From Streptomyces sp. CA-210063 (GTDB lineage: Bacteria; Actinomycetota; Actinomycetes; Streptomycetales; Streptomycetaceae), in NCBI RefSeq assembly GCF_024612015.1, contig NZ_CP102512.1, forward strand, positions 9,176,001 through 9,240,000: 64,000 nt of DNA, in the 5' to 3' direction. The position numbers and the translations under genes are program-made. Position 1 is the stretch's first letter. Each line of letters starts with the position of its first letter. The notes below the pieces were generated by a model, which was not told where the DNA came from, did no database searches, and worked only from the letters and a program-made list of their open reading frames with translations. Below, piece by piece: positions 33,331 to 42,945 of this stretch.

Positions 33331-34208
33331 AACCACCGCTGGGTGATCACGAACAGCACCAGCACCGGGATCACGGAGATCACCGAGCCCGCCATCACCA
33401 TCCGCTGGTCGTAGCCGAAGGACGAGGACTGGAGGCGGGCGAGGCCCAGGGTCAGGGTGAAGTGGTCCTCGGTGCGCAGCACGATCAGGGGCCAGAGGAA
33501 GTCGTCCCAGGCGCTGATGAAGGTGTTGATGGTGACGACGAGGATGGCTCCCCACGCGGACGGCAGATACAGATGGCGGAACCGTTTCCACTCGCCCGCC
33601 CCGTCCAGCATCGCCGCGTCCTCGATCTCACGCGGCACGGCGAGGAACGCGGCCCGCATGATGAGGACGTTGATGGCGGCGACGAAGCCGGGCAGCCAGA
33701 CGCCCGCCACGTGGTCGATCAGGCCGAGGTCACGGATGCTGAGGAACAGCGAGACCATGATCGACTCGAAGGGGAACATCATGGACGCCATCAGCAGCAC
33801 CCAGACCAGCTTGCGGCCCTTCCAGCTCGGCTTGGAGAGCATGTAGCCGGCGAGCGTGGAGAAGACCAGCTGGCTCGTGACCGACAGCACGACGACGGCC
33901 ATGCTGTTGCCGATGTACGTCCAGACCGGAACCTGCGCGAACACCTCGCGGTAGGCGCGCAGGGTCGGGTCGCTCGGGAAGAGAGAGGCGTTCGCGCCGA
34001 ACACGTCCTCGCCGACGCCCTTCAGCGACGACAGCAGCTGCCACAGCAGCGGGCCGACGGTGATGCCGAGGACGAACAGCAACAGCAGGTAGCGCACGAC
34101 GAGTTCGCGTGGCCGGCCGTAGTCCCGCCAGCGCGGCATCAGGCGCCGCCGCCGCTCCACCGGGGTCACGGCCGCCGCCGTCCGCTGCTCCTTCACGGCG
34201 GTGGTCAT
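33294..34208 (-). CDS. Carbohydrate ABC transporter permease (CUT1, MalG/DasC-like)
   Basis: 304 aa, ATG 34208 overlapping the first permease stop (ATGA). Six membrane segments; the cytoplasmic EAA loop is recognisable as EIEDAAMLDGAGEWKRFRHLYLP. N-terminal 35 residues are basic and cytoplasmic. It pairs with the other permease to import an oligosaccharide delivered by the lipoprotein. No ATPase gene is present; streptomycete CUT1 systems usually share the multitask ATPase MsiK. Confidence 0.92.
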   Translation of the reverse strand: MTTAVKEQRTAAAVTPVERRRRLMPRWRDYGRPRELVVRYLLLLFVLGITVGPLLWQLLSSLKGVGEDVFGANASLFPSDPTLRAYREVFAQVPVWTYIGNSMAVVVLSVTSQLVFSTLAGYMLSKPSWKGRKLVWVLLMASMMFPFESIMVSLFLSIRDLGLIDHVAGVWLPGFVAAINVLIMRAAFLAVPREIEDAAMLDGAGEWKRFRHLYLPSAWGAILVVTINTFISAWDDFLWPLIVLRTEDHFTLTLGLARLQSSSFGYDQRMVMAGSVISVIPVLVLFVITQRWFYKGVSSGAVKL

Positions 34209-35224
34209 GACTCGTCCTCCTTCGTCAGGCGCTGCGCGAGCAGCGTGAGGCCCAGGGTGAGGACGAAGAGGGCGACGCTGACCGCCGAGCCGTAGCCCGC
34301 GTTGCCGGTGAGCGGGTCGAGGGCGACGTCCCGGATGTAGAAGGGGAGGGTGCGGTCGGCACCGCCGGGGCCGCCGGTGGCGCCGCCGAGCATGTAGATC
34401 TCGGTGAACACGCGCAGCGAGCCGATGCCGGTGAGGGTGCCGACCAGCATCATCGAGGTGCGGACGCCGGGCATCGTGACGTGCCAGAAGCGGCGGACCG
34501 GACCCGCGCCGTCGACCGCGGCGGCCTCGTGCAGCTCCTTCGGCACATTCCCCAGCGCGGCCAGGTAGAAGATCATGTACCAGCCGAGGCCCTTCCACAG
34601 GGTGAGCCCCATCGCGCACAGCAGGATCAGCCAGGAGTCGGACAGGAACGGGATCGCCGACCGGATGATGTGGGCCTTCTGCAGCCAGGTGTTGACCAGG
34701 CCGTGGTCGCTGAGCAGCCACTGCCAGCTCAGGCCGACGACCACGCTGGAGGCGAGGACGGGGGTGTAGAAGGCGGAGCGGAAGAAGCCGATGCCCGGCA
34801 GGTTCTTCTCCACCAGCACCGCCAGCATCAGCGGCAGCAGCACCATCAGCGGGACGACGATCACCGCGTACAGCACGCTGTTGCGGGTGGCGAGCCAGAA
34901 GTCGGAGTCGCCCAGCAGCCGCGTGTAGTTGTCCAGGCCCACGAACGAGGCGGCGCCGCCGAGCGGCTTGGCGTCGGTGAAGGACAACAGCAGCGTGTTG
35001 AGGAAGGGGTACACACCGAAGGCGGTGACGCCGATGATCGCCGGGGACATCCACAGCCACGGCAGCCACCAGCGTCGGTACAGCGCGGCGCCGCCCGCAT
35101 CGGCGGTGGGGCCAGGCTTGAGGGCCCGCAACGGGCGGCGCCGGCCGCTCGGTTCCCCGGGGCGGGAGTCGCGGGAGGAGACCGCGACCCCCGATCCCTT
35201 GGTGGGGGGAGAGAGGGTGGTCAT
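34205..35224 (-). CDS. Carbohydrate ABC transporter permease (CUT1, MalF/DasB-like)
   Basis: 339 aa, ATG 35224, two bases after the binding-protein stop. An Arg/Pro-rich cytoplasmic N-terminus of about 45 residues precedes six membrane segments; SPAIIGVTAFGVYPFLNTLLLSFTD is the typical first one. The EAA loop reads ELHEAAAVDGAGPVRRFWHVTMP. Coupled on both sides within the transporter operon. Confidence 0.92.
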   Translation of the reverse strand: MTTLSPPTKGSGVAVSSRDSRPGEPSGRRRPLRALKPGPTADAGGAALYRRWWLPWLWMSPAIIGVTAFGVYPFLNTLLLSFTDAKPLGGAASFVGLDNYTRLLGDSDFWLATRNSVLYAVIVVPLMVLLPLMLAVLVEKNLPGIGFFRSAFYTPVLASSVVVGLSWQWLLSDHGLVNTWLQKAHIIRSAIPFLSDSWLILLCAMGLTLWKGLGWYMIFYLAALGNVPKELHEAAAVDGAGPVRRFWHVTMPGVRTSMMLVGTLTGIGSLRVFTEIYMLGGATGGPGGADRTLPFYIRDVALDPLTGNAGYGSAVSVALFVLTLGLTLLAQRLTKEDES

Positions 35225-35226
35225 AC

Positions 35227-36600
35227 TCAGCTGCCCTGCTCGATCAGCTCGTTGGCCTTCTTCTGGGCCTCGTCGAGGGCGTCCTGGGCGCTCTTCTTGC
35301 CCTGCATCGCCAGTTGGATCTGGGCCGAGATCGCGTTCAACTCGCCCGGGGTGAGGGCGATCTCGTCGGCCGTGGAGGTCTTGCGGTCACTCGCGACGAT
35401 CTTGCGGGCCTCGGCGAACGGGTCGTCGCCCTCGACCGACTGGAAGAACGGGTCGTCCAGGGAGGCCGTGGTGGACGGGAAGATGACCACGTTCGGGTCC
35501 TTCGCCCACCCCAGCTGGTTCTCCGCGTTGGTCAGGAACTGCGCGAAGGACAGCGCGGTCGCCGCGTTCTTGCTGGTGGACGCCACACCTATGTACTGCG
35601 GGGCGCCGACGGTGTGGCCGAGGTCGTCCAGCATGAAGCGGGCGACACCGGTCTCCTCGTAGACGCTCGGGTTGTTCTGCTGGATGAACCGCAGGAAGTT
35701 GGGGTTCGTCGGGCCGTAGACCAGCTTGCCCTGGCCGTAGACGTTGGCCGGGTCCTGGGTGGAGGAGAGCGAGTCCCTCGGCATGCCGCCGCTCTTGTAG
35801 AGCTTCGTCATGGCCTCAACCCACTGCGCGGTCTTCGGGTCGTCGGCGAAGGTGAACTTCTTGCCGTCGGAGGACAGGATCTTGATGTCCATCTGCTGCC
35901 AGTCGGCCGGGATGCGCAACTGCGGGTTGGCGAGGAACGCGTAGTACTCGCCGTCCGAGGCCTCGGCCACCTTCTGGGCGTCCTCGAACAGACCGAGCAC
36001 GGTCGTCGGAGGTTTGGCCGGATCCAGGCCCGCCTTCTTCATCAGGTCGGTGTTGAAGGTCTGCACGATGCCGCCGGAGTACCACGGCAGCACGCTGTGC
36101 ACCTCGGTCCCGGAGGCGTCCGCGTACACGCTCGACTTCCACAGGTTGGGCACGAACGGCTCCCCCGCGTCCGGCGCCTTCTTGTCGAGGTCGAGGAGGT
36201 AACCGTTCTTGGTGAGCGCGATCGCCGTGTTGACGTTGATGTTCACCACGTCCGGCAGCGTGCAGCCCTGCGCGTCCGCGACCAGGCGCTGGGTGAACGT
36301 GGCGTCGCCCGGATCGTCGACCCACTTCACCGTGGTGTCCGGGTGGGCCTTCTCGAAGGCCTTGATCACGCCGTTGAAGTAGCCGCCGAAGTCCTTCTTC
36401 AGGTTCGTCGTCTGGAAGGTGATCGTGCCCTTGACGTCCCCGGTGAGCTTCCCGGATCCGACGTTGCCCTTGTCGACCTCGCAGCCGCCGGCGGTGGCGT
36501 CCCCGCTGTCGGAGCCGCCGCCCGACAGGCCGCATCCGGCGGCGGTCAGGGTGAGGGCGATGACGCCCGCCACACATCCGGTCAGTCTTCTCGCGCGCAT
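35227..36600 (-). CDS. Extracellular sugar-binding lipoprotein (family 1 solute-binding protein)
   Basis: 457 aa, ATG 36600 with GGAGG four bases upstream. Signal peptide with lipobox TAAGC (Cys about 23) and a Gly/Ser linker. The mature part has the SBP_bac_1 layout: GTITFQTTNLKKDFGGYFNGVIKAFEKAHPDTTVKWVD, DVVNINVNTAIALTKNGYLLDLD, LPWYSGGIVQTFNTDLMKKAG. It captures an oligosaccharide outside the cell, plausibly the fragment released by the secreted GH84 enzyme. First gene of the importer operon; a perfect TGGT-N7-ACCA site lies 26 bp upstream of its start. Confidence 0.92.
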   Translation of the reverse strand: MRARRLTGCVAGVIALTLTAAGCGLSGGGSDSGDATAGGCEVDKGNVGSGKLTGDVKGTITFQTTNLKKDFGGYFNGVIKAFEKAHPDTTVKWVDDPGDATFTQRLVADAQGCTLPDVVNINVNTAIALTKNGYLLDLDKKAPDAGEPFVPNLWKSSVYADASGTEVHSVLPWYSGGIVQTFNTDLMKKAGLDPAKPPTTVLGLFEDAQKVAEASDGEYYAFLANPQLRIPADWQQMDIKILSSDGKKFTFADDPKTAQWVEAMTKLYKSGGMPRDSLSSTQDPANVYGQGKLVYGPTNPNFLRFIQQNNPSVYEETGVARFMLDDLGHTVGAPQYIGVASTSKNAATALSFAQFLTNAENQLGWAKDPNVVIFPSTTASLDDPFFQSVEGDDPFAEARKIVASDRKTSTADEIALTPGELNAISAQIQLAMQGKKSAQDALDEAQKKANELIEQGS

Positions 36601-36626
36601 GTTGCCTCCTGCGATCAGTCAGCTGC

Positions 36627-36641
36627 TGGTTCAAATCACCA
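36627..36641. promoter_or_regulatory. Glycan-locus operator before the sugar importer
   Basis: TGGTTCAAATCACCA, with exact TGGT/ACCA arms around 7 bp. It is the best copy of the motif found in this locus and lies between the ribosome site of the binding-protein gene and its probable promoter. Confidence 0.6.
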
Positions 36642-36736
36642 ACTTGGACTTCGATTGATGAAAAGGTGGACCAGAATTCATCGGAGGTCAATGGCTTGCC
36701 GTGTTGCTTTTCGGTTCCGGGGCGTTTCCGGCGTGT

Positions 36737-37564
36737 TCAGTGCCGGTGTTCGTGGTCGGGGTGCGACGGGTCGCCCGGGTGCTCGTGCCCCGGCGCGTAC
36801 TCCACGTCGGCGCGGGCCCGGTCCAGCCAGTCGAAGAAGGCCTGGCGGCCCATGGCCCGCCGCAGCTCCCGCACCAGGTCGTCGTGGACGTCGTCGTACG
36901 GCAGGAAGTCCCCGGGCCCCGCCTCGCCGTACGGGTCGACGCCGCGCCGCAGCGCCTCCGCGGTGAGGAAACGGTCCGGATTGCGGTCGTAGTAGCCCCG
37001 TACGGCCTTCTCCGGCACCCTCTGCTCGGCCTCCAGCGCCGCCAGCAGGGTGCGCGCGGCGGGGGAGTGGACGAGCGCCACCGCGATGATGCTGCCCAGG
37101 TCGGCGACCTCGGCCCCGGACACCGCGAGTCCACGGGCCGGGGACACCTCGGGCGGCGGCGCGAGCCCGCGCGCGGCGCAGGCCCGCCGGGCCAGCTCGT
37201 CCGCGACCACCACCTGCGTCGCCCACCGCCTCCGCTGCCGCTCCGCCCGCGCCTGCCCCTCCGGCCGCGCCTCCCGGTCCCGCGCGGGCACAGCGTCCAG
37301 CACGGCGTCGACCCGGTCCCTACGGACGGCCTCACCACCCACCAGCGCGGCATAACCGCCCGGAGCCGCGTGGCCGTGCGGTGCGGCGTGTCCGGTGGGT
37401 GGCGCGTTTCCGGGTGGCGCGGCGTGGTTGCCCGGTTCTGTGGGGGTGCCGTGCGGTGCGGAGTGTCCGCTCGGCTCGGCGTGCCCGGTGGGTGGCGCGT
37501 TTCCGGGTGGGGCGGTGTGGTTGCCCGGATCCGCGTGGGTGCCGGGTGGTGTGTGGTCGTTCAT
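36737..37564 (-). CDS. Parvulin/SurA-like protein with His-rich repetitive ends
   Basis: 275 aa, ATG 37564 overlapping the GH38 stop (ATGA). Residues 1-70 are low-complexity Pro/Gly/His with a near-exact repeat (residues 13-29 and 44-60, PGNHxAPPGNAPPTGHA). Residues about 75-250 are helical and contain VRGYYDRNPDRFLTAEALR, resembling the SurA/parvulin chaperone region, and RQAFFDWLDRARADVEY. The tail is GHEHPGDPSHPDHEHRH. No signal peptide or clear PPIase active site. The many histidines could bind metal; being coupled to a metal-dependent alpha-mannosidase, it may help that enzyme to fold or be metallated. That role is inference. Confidence 0.55.
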   Translation of the reverse strand: MNDHTPPGTHADPGNHTAPPGNAPPTGHAEPSGHSAPHGTPTEPGNHAAPPGNAPPTGHAAPHGHAAPGGYAALVGGEAVRRDRVDAVLDAVPARDREARPEGQARAERQRRRWATQVVVADELARRACAARGLAPPPEVSPARGLAVSGAEVADLGSIIAVALVHSPAARTLLAALEAEQRVPEKAVRGYYDRNPDRFLTAEALRRGVDPYGEAGPGDFLPYDDVHDDLVRELRRAMGRQAFFDWLDRARADVEYAPGHEHPGDPSHPDHEHRH

Positions 37565-40500
37565 GGGGTCACCTCCAGGACGACCGCCTCCGAATAGGCC
37601 ACGCAGCCGTGCCAGCCGGCCTTCGCCATCAGCCAGTACGACCCCGGTGGCACCGCCGAGCCGTCCACCTCGACCAGGCACTCCGCGCTCTCCCCGGCGG
37701 CCAGGGTGAATCCCTGGAGCCCGGGTCCGACGCCCGCCCACGTCCCCCAGGACGACAGCGCCCACAGCGCCCCGCTCACCGGCCCCCGCGTCGTGTTCCG
37801 CACGCGCACCGGCACCCGCACCCGCTCACCCCGGCGCACCTCGACCCGGTCGACGCCCAGCTCCATCACGAGACTGGGCCCGGTCCGCCCGTCGGGCACG
37901 CCCTCCGCGGCCTCGCCGGGCACGTCCAGGGCGACCACGTCCTCGTACGTCTGCCCGCCGTACGCCAGCCGTGCGGCGAGCCGGTACCGGCCGGGGACCG
38001 GGTCCGGCGGCGGCGTCACGGTGACCTCGGTGAGCGAGAAGCCGCCGGGGCCGAGCGCGTAGGGCAGGTCGGCGGGCTCGGCGGTCCAGCCGGGCGGCAC
38101 CTCCAGGGCGACCGTGCCCGAGACCGGCGCGTCGGTCAGCTCGGAGGAGACACGGACCGCCGCGGTGACCGGCCCGTCGACGGTGAGCGCGCTCGGCGAG
38201 AGGTACACGGCCACGGGCATGTTCCCCCGGGGCGCGGGGCCGGAGTTGTGCAGCCAGTACCGGGTGTGCACGGGCTGGGCGGGCTCGTGCGCGGCGACAC
38301 CGGAGCCTCCGGCGGGGAGGCCGTCCGACGGCCAGGCGTGCGCGGTGGGTCCGCCGGACCGCGAGGCCTGAGCGGCGGTGACCGGCGAGGCCAGCACGGT
38401 GGCCACCTCGAACCCGGTGAGGTCCAGCTCCAACGCGCCGTCCGCGCCGGGGGCCAGAGGTTCGCCGGGCCGTTCCAGGACGTCCGCCCGGTTGCCGTCG
38501 GCCCACGCCGAGGGGCCCGTCAGCCGCGCCCGCACCGGCCGTCCGTCCACCTCGTGCGCCCGTACGACGACCCCGCGCGCGGGATCCGCCGGTGCCGTAC
38601 CGCCACGGGCCAGCGGCGACCCGGCCGGCTTCAGCGCGTCCAACAGCACCCGGCCCTCGGGCTCCAGCGACAGCAGGGCGGCGGTCCTCGGCAGGCCGGC
38701 CGGTGTCCCGGCGGGCTCCCGCAGCCGTGCCGTGAGCGGATGATCGGGTTCCCGCAACCGCGCCGTCAGCGGATGGTTGAAGGCATGCCCCGCGCGCGGC
38801 CAGCTCAGGTCGCGCCAGTCGCCCTCGCCCGCGACGACGGCGTACTCGAAGGTGTGGGACCAGCGTTGCAGCTGGAAGCCGGAGCCGTCGGGGGCGGTGC
38901 GGCGGGGCGGGTCGACCCAGATGCCGGAGGGCCAGCCCGTGCAGGAGCGCATCAACGACATATAGAGGTCGCCGGAGGAGGTGACGACGCAGCCCGGGGT
39001 GCCCCGGTTGAGGATCGCGAAGCCACGGCCGTCCCAGGCGTCGCCCGGCGGCAGCGCCTCGCCACCGCCCGCCGCCGTGGCCCGTACGGTCGCGTCGTCC
39101 AGGTCGGCGATCAACGCGTCGACGGCCTTCGCGTCGTCCTCGGGGCGGGCGCCCGCGACCACGAGCAGCGGCAGCCGCTCCAGGTCGCGCAGGTCGGCGC
39201 CGGGCACCCACTCCTCGCGCAGCGAGGCACGCGGGGCCACCCACACCGCTGCCAGGCCGTCCTCGGCCAGCCGGCGGCGTAGTTCACGGGCGGCGGCCGG
39301 ATCCCAGCCGAGGGCCTCGGCGACCAGGGAGTTGCGCTCCGGGCCGCCGACGGCGATCCGGATGTCGGGCAGGTTGGAGTCGACCTCCAGATCGCCGTAG
39401 CGGGGGCCGCCCGCGATCGTCGAGGTGGCCGTGACGCCCGTGCGGACCAGGGCCGCGGCGAGCGGGGTGCCCAGTTCGCCGGCGGTGTCCCAGTCGCTGA
39501 AGATCAGCTCGGCGACGCCGATGGACCGGTGCCCGAGCAGCGCGCCGGTGTCGTCGTGGACGGCGACACGGGCCGTGGAGCCGAGCCCGAACCAGGTGTT
39601 GGCCGGGTTGTCCAGCGTCCACGGGAACTGCTCGCTGTCCACCTCCACGAACCCGAAGCCGCGCCCGATCACCGCGTCCGCGACCTCGTGCACCGGCAGC
39701 CCGCCGCGCACGTCCGAGGGCCAGCGCACCCGGATCAGCCGGTCGGCGCCGTCGTAGCCGTCGACGGTCGTCGTCACGTCCAGCCGGTCGACGCCCGCCC
39801 AGAGTGTGAGCCGCTGGGTGTAGCGGAAGAGGCCCAGGTCGGCGCGGACGGTGATACGGGAGCCTGCGGACGAGTGTTCGACATCGATGTCGGCGGTGAC
39901 GTCCCGACTGCGGGCGGCGGTGGTGCCGGTCGGGGTGAGGTGCCAGGGCCCCTCACCGAAGCGCGGGTGCCTCGGGTACTCCTCCTGCACCACCAGCTCG
40001 TTGCCGATGTCCCCGGGCCGCAGCAGCTCCCGACCGCCCTCGGCTCCGGCTTCGGCGAGCGCCCGCAGACTGCTGACGCCGCCACCTCGTGCGGGGTCGA
40101 CGGTCACCTCGTAGAACTCGTTGCGGATCGTCGTTCCCTCACCGGCCGTCCAGCCGGCCACCGCGCCCTCGGCCAGGGAGAGCGCCTTGAGGCCCATGCC
40201 GGGCACCTGCGGCACGACGACCTTCAGTTCCCCGTCCTCGCTCACGGCCGGCAGCGGAAGCCCGGTGTGGTCCAGCGGGACCCGGCCGGGGTCGGCGACG
40301 GTGAGTACGTCCTCGCGCTGCCAGGTCGCGGAGTTGAAGACGACGAGGTCGGTGCCGTCGCCCGGCAGGGGCACGACGCGGTCGGCGAGTGCCTGGGTCG
40401 CGTCGGTGTGCACCTCCTCCGCCAGGTCGTGCAGCTCCCGCCAGCCGGTGAGCAGGTCGATGTAGACCTGGTCGGACTCCGAGCCGGTGATGGCGTCGTG

Positions 40501-41925
40501 GTGGGCGCCGTAGATCAGCTGCCGCCAGGCCTTGTCCAGGGCCGCGTCCGGGTAGGTGTGCCCGGTGGTGAGGGAGGCGAGGGTCGCCCAGGCCTCGGCG
40601 TCGGCGAGCAGCGCCTCGCCGTACCGCTGGGCCTGCTTGGTGTCGATGTAGGAGACGTCCTTGCCGGTGTACACCGGGTTCATGTCCCGGGTCTGCGGGG
40701 ACGCCGTGCGCCCCTCCCGCTCCAGCTCGGCCCGTACGGCGGCGAAGAAGTCCCGGGGGATGCCGCTGATGAACCGGGGCCAGACATACCGTTCGTTCCA
40801 GTCGCGGTGGATGCCCATCACCCAGCGGCACGGCGGTGCGTAGTCGCCGCCGACCGGCAGCAGGACGTTGCGGGTGAGCGCGACCTTCTTCAGCCCCCGG
40901 AAGAGCTTGAGCGCGGCCGCCTCCGCCTCGGGCAGGGTGGGCGCGTTGTCGATGGCCCAGCCGGCGCCGTAGTGGTTCACCATGTACGCGGTCAGCAGCC
41001 CGCGCCCGGAGGGAGCGATCCAGCTGAACTCCGCCGGGAACTGCATCCGTTGGGGATCGCGCGGCTCCTCGCCGAACACCGACAGGGTCGGCCCCCACTG
41101 GTGGAACGGCCCGCGCGCCCACGAACTCGACGTGACGCCCGCGTCCGCCATCAGCCCCGGGAACTGCGGGTCGTGCCCGAACGCGTCCAGCTGCCAGGCC
41201 GTCTCCGGCGCGGCCCCGATGATCCCGCGCTGGAAGCCGTCGCCGTACAGCGCGTTGCGTACGGTCGCCTCGGCGCCGGTGAGGTTGGTGTTGGGCTCGT
41301 TGTAGGTGCCGCCCATGATCTCGACCCGGCCGGTGCGGATCAGCTGCCGCAGGAACGCCCGCTCCTCGGGGAAGGCGTCCCAGTAGGGCTTGAGGTAGTC
41401 GACCTCGGCGAGCACGAAGGTGTACGCCGGGTCGCGCCGGGCCAGATCGCAGTGGGCCCGCACCAGGCTCATCCCGCTCTGCCCGCGCGAGTCGAAGGTC
41501 CGGGCGGGCAGGCCCGTGACGGCCGGGTCGTCGGCGACGTCCCAGGTCTCGGTGTACGCGGCCTGGGTGTTCCACCAGACGGGGTCGTAGTGGAAATGGC
41601 TGACCATGAACATGGTCCAGCCGGGCTCAGCGACTGTGAACTCGGCGCTGCACAGGGCCACTTGGTCCCCGTCGACGGCGGTGACGGTGATCTCGCGGCG
41701 GTCGCCGGGAGCGAGGCCGTCGGTGGCCACGGGGATCTCGGCGCGTACGGTCCCGTCCTCGCCGACGGTGACGGCGCTCTCCCCGACGCCGCGCACGCCC
41801 GGGCCCTCCACGCTCAGCCGGACCGGCCGGCCGGGATCGTGCTCGATGTCGACGGCGACCACCTGATGCGGCTGGTCCTCCGTGCCGACGAAAAGCTCGG
41901 TCGACTCGACAGAGATGACGCGCAT
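37561..41925 (-). CDS. Glycoside hydrolase family 38 alpha-mannosidase, large multidomain form
   Basis: 1454 aa, ATG 41925. An Ig-like N-terminal domain (about 1-100) precedes the GH38 catalytic domain: VSHFHYDPVWW (metal ligands His110, His112 and Asp114 by family analogy), nucleophile Asp247 in WQLDAFGHDPQFP and the GAHHDAITGSES segment of the middle domain. Beta-sandwich domains follow, and the last 250 residues look like NPCBM/CARDB-type carbohydrate or adhesion modules. No signal peptide, so it should trim alpha-mannose residues in the cytoplasm. Two operator-like sites lie just upstream. A short duplication (HPLTARLREP twice, about 38700-38780) lies late in the protein. Confidence 0.9.
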   Translation of the reverse strand: MRVISVESTELFVGTEDQPHQVVAVDIEHDPGRPVRLSVEGPGVRGVGESAVTVGEDGTVRAEIPVATDGLAPGDRREITVTAVDGDQVALCSAEFTVAEPGWTMFMVSHFHYDPVWWNTQAAYTETWDVADDPAVTGLPARTFDSRGQSGMSLVRAHCDLARRDPAYTFVLAEVDYLKPYWDAFPEERAFLRQLIRTGRVEIMGGTYNEPNTNLTGAEATVRNALYGDGFQRGIIGAAPETAWQLDAFGHDPQFPGLMADAGVTSSSWARGPFHQWGPTLSVFGEEPRDPQRMQFPAEFSWIAPSGRGLLTAYMVNHYGAGWAIDNAPTLPEAEAAALKLFRGLKKVALTRNVLLPVGGDYAPPCRWVMGIHRDWNERYVWPRFISGIPRDFFAAVRAELEREGRTASPQTRDMNPVYTGKDVSYIDTKQAQRYGEALLADAEAWATLASLTTGHTYPDAALDKAWRQLIYGAHHDAITGSESDQVYIDLLTGWRELHDLAEEVHTDATQALADRVVPLPGDGTDLVVFNSATWQREDVLTVADPGRVPLDHTGLPLPAVSEDGELKVVVPQVPGMGLKALSLAEGAVAGWTAGEGTTIRNEFYEVTVDPARGGGVSSLRALAEAGAEGGRELLRPGDIGNELVVQEEYPRHPRFGEGPWHLTPTGTTAARSRDVTADIDVEHSSAGSRITVRADLGLFRYTQRLTLWAGVDRLDVTTTVDGYDGADRLIRVRWPSDVRGGLPVHEVADAVIGRGFGFVEVDSEQFPWTLDNPANTWFGLGSTARVAVHDDTGALLGHRSIGVAELIFSDWDTAGELGTPLAAALVRTGVTATSTIAGGPRYGDLEVDSNLPDIRIAVGGPERNSLVAEALGWDPAAARELRRRLAEDGLAAVWVAPRASLREEWVPGADLRDLERLPLLVVAGARPEDDAKAVDALIADLDDATVRATAAGGGEALPPGDAWDGRGFAILNRGTPGCVVTSSGDLYMSLMRSCTGWPSGIWVDPPRRTAPDGSGFQLQRWSHTFEYAVVAGEGDWRDLSWPRAGHAFNHPLTARLREPDHPLTARLREPAGTPAGLPRTAALLSLEPEGRVLLDALKPAGSPLARGGTAPADPARGVVVRAHEVDGRPVRARLTGPSAWADGNRADVLERPGEPLAPGADGALELDLTGFEVATVLASPVTAAQASRSGGPTAHAWPSDGLPAGGSGVAAHEPAQPVHTRYWLHNSGPAPRGNMPVAVYLSPSALTVDGPVTAAVRVSSELTDAPVSGTVALEVPPGWTAEPADLPYALGPGGFSLTEVTVTPPPDPVPGRYRLAARLAYGGQTYEDVVALDVPGEAAEGVPDGRTGPSLVMELGVDRVEVRRGERVRVPVRVRNTTRGPVSGALWALSSWGTWAGVGPGLQGFTLAAGESAECLVEVDGSAVPPGSYWLMAKAGWHGCVAYSEAVVLEVTP

Positions 41926-41972
41926 GGGGCTCCTACGAGTGCTCGGCGGAGCCCCATCCTGGCAGCGCGGGA

Positions 41973-42015
41973 TGGCTCAATCAACCATGCATCGGAATAT
42001 TGGTTGATTCATCCA
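41973..42015. promoter_or_regulatory. Paired operators before the GH38 gene
   Basis: TGGCTCAATCAACCA (41973-41987) and TGGTTGATTCATCCA (42001-42015), 28 bp between starts. The inner arms also form a larger inverted repeat (AATCAACCA ... TGGTTGATT). They lie 48-90 bp upstream of the mannosidase start, where they could block or activate its promoter. Confidence 0.6.
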
Positions 42016-42060
42016 TACAAGATCCTGGCTGAGCCGGTGGGTGTCCGGCACCCCGTTGGC

Positions 42061-42945
42061 TCAGCGGGCCCGCCGGGACTTCACCGCGTGGGCCCCCGCG
42101 ATGTGGTCGGTCAACGCCAGCGAGGCGCTCGCCCGCTGGTAGGAGAGCTGGCCGACGCGGACGTAGAGGCAGTCGATCAGCATCAGCACCGAGTGACGGG
42201 CGCCGATGCTGCCGGTGCGGAAACTGGTCTCGGACGAGGAGGAGATCAGCCGTACGTCGGCGGCGCGGGCCAGCGGTGAGCGCGGGTCGGCGGTGAGGGC
42301 GATGGTGGTGGCGCCGCGCTCCTTGGCCAGCTCGAACGGCTCGATCGTCTCCCGGGTGGCGCCGGAGTGGGAGATGCCGATCGCCACATCCGCCGGGGTC
42401 AGCAGGGCGGCGGAGGTGGTCGCCGCATGCACCTCGGTCCAGCCGCGCACCGCGCAGCCGATGCGGAACAGCCGGGTCTCCGTCTCCTGGGCGACCGCGC
42501 CGCTGCCGCCGACGCCGTACACGTCGACGCGCCGGGCGCGGGCCACTGCCTGGGCCGCGCGCTCGACGGAGTCCAGGTCGATCCGGTCGATGGTCTGCTG
42601 GATGGCCCGCAGGTCGGCGGTGCCGACGACCTGGACGACCCGCTCCAGGCTGTCGTCGGGGGAGATGTCCGGGCCGATCTCGGTGTTGCCCCACTCGGAG
42701 GACTCGCCCCGGCCCCGCTCCTGCGCCAGCTCGATCAGCAGATGCTGATAGGAGTCGAGGCCGATGGCGCGGCAGAACCGCGTGACCGTGGCCTGGGAGG
42801 TTCCGGTGCGGCGGCCCAGCTCCGCGGCCGAGCAGTGGGTGACGGCGGCCGGATCCTCCAGGATCAGCTCGCCGACCTTCCGCAGGGAGCCGGCCAGCCG
42901 GGGCAACTCGGTGCGGATCAGGGTGGTGACATCGGTCGAGGGCAT
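42061..42945 (-). CDS. RpiR/MurR-family transcriptional regulator
   Basis: 294 aa, start ATG 42945. N-terminal HTH_6 domain (about 1-77) with AELGRRTGTSQATVTRFCRAIGLDSYQHL, then a SIS domain (about 120-265) with VDVYGVGGSGAVAQETETRLFRIG and ISHSGATRETIEPFELAKERGAT, which binds a phosphosugar. It is the only regulator inside the glycan locus and lies between GH38 and the SIS-protein gene, so it is the prime candidate for reading the TGGT-N7-ACCA sites, with an amino-sugar phosphate as effector. Confidence 0.9.
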   Translation of the reverse strand: MPSTDVTTLIRTELPRLAGSLRKVGELILEDPAAVTHCSAAELGRRTGTSQATVTRFCRAIGLDSYQHLLIELAQERGRGESSEWGNTEIGPDISPDDSLERVVQVVGTADLRAIQQTIDRIDLDSVERAAQAVARARRVDVYGVGGSGAVAQETETRLFRIGCAVRGWTEVHAATTSAALLTPADVAIGISHSGATRETIEPFELAKERGATTIALTADPRSPLARAADVRLISSSSETSFRTGSIGARHSVLMLIDCLYVRVGQLSYQRASASLALTDHIAGAHAVKSRRAR

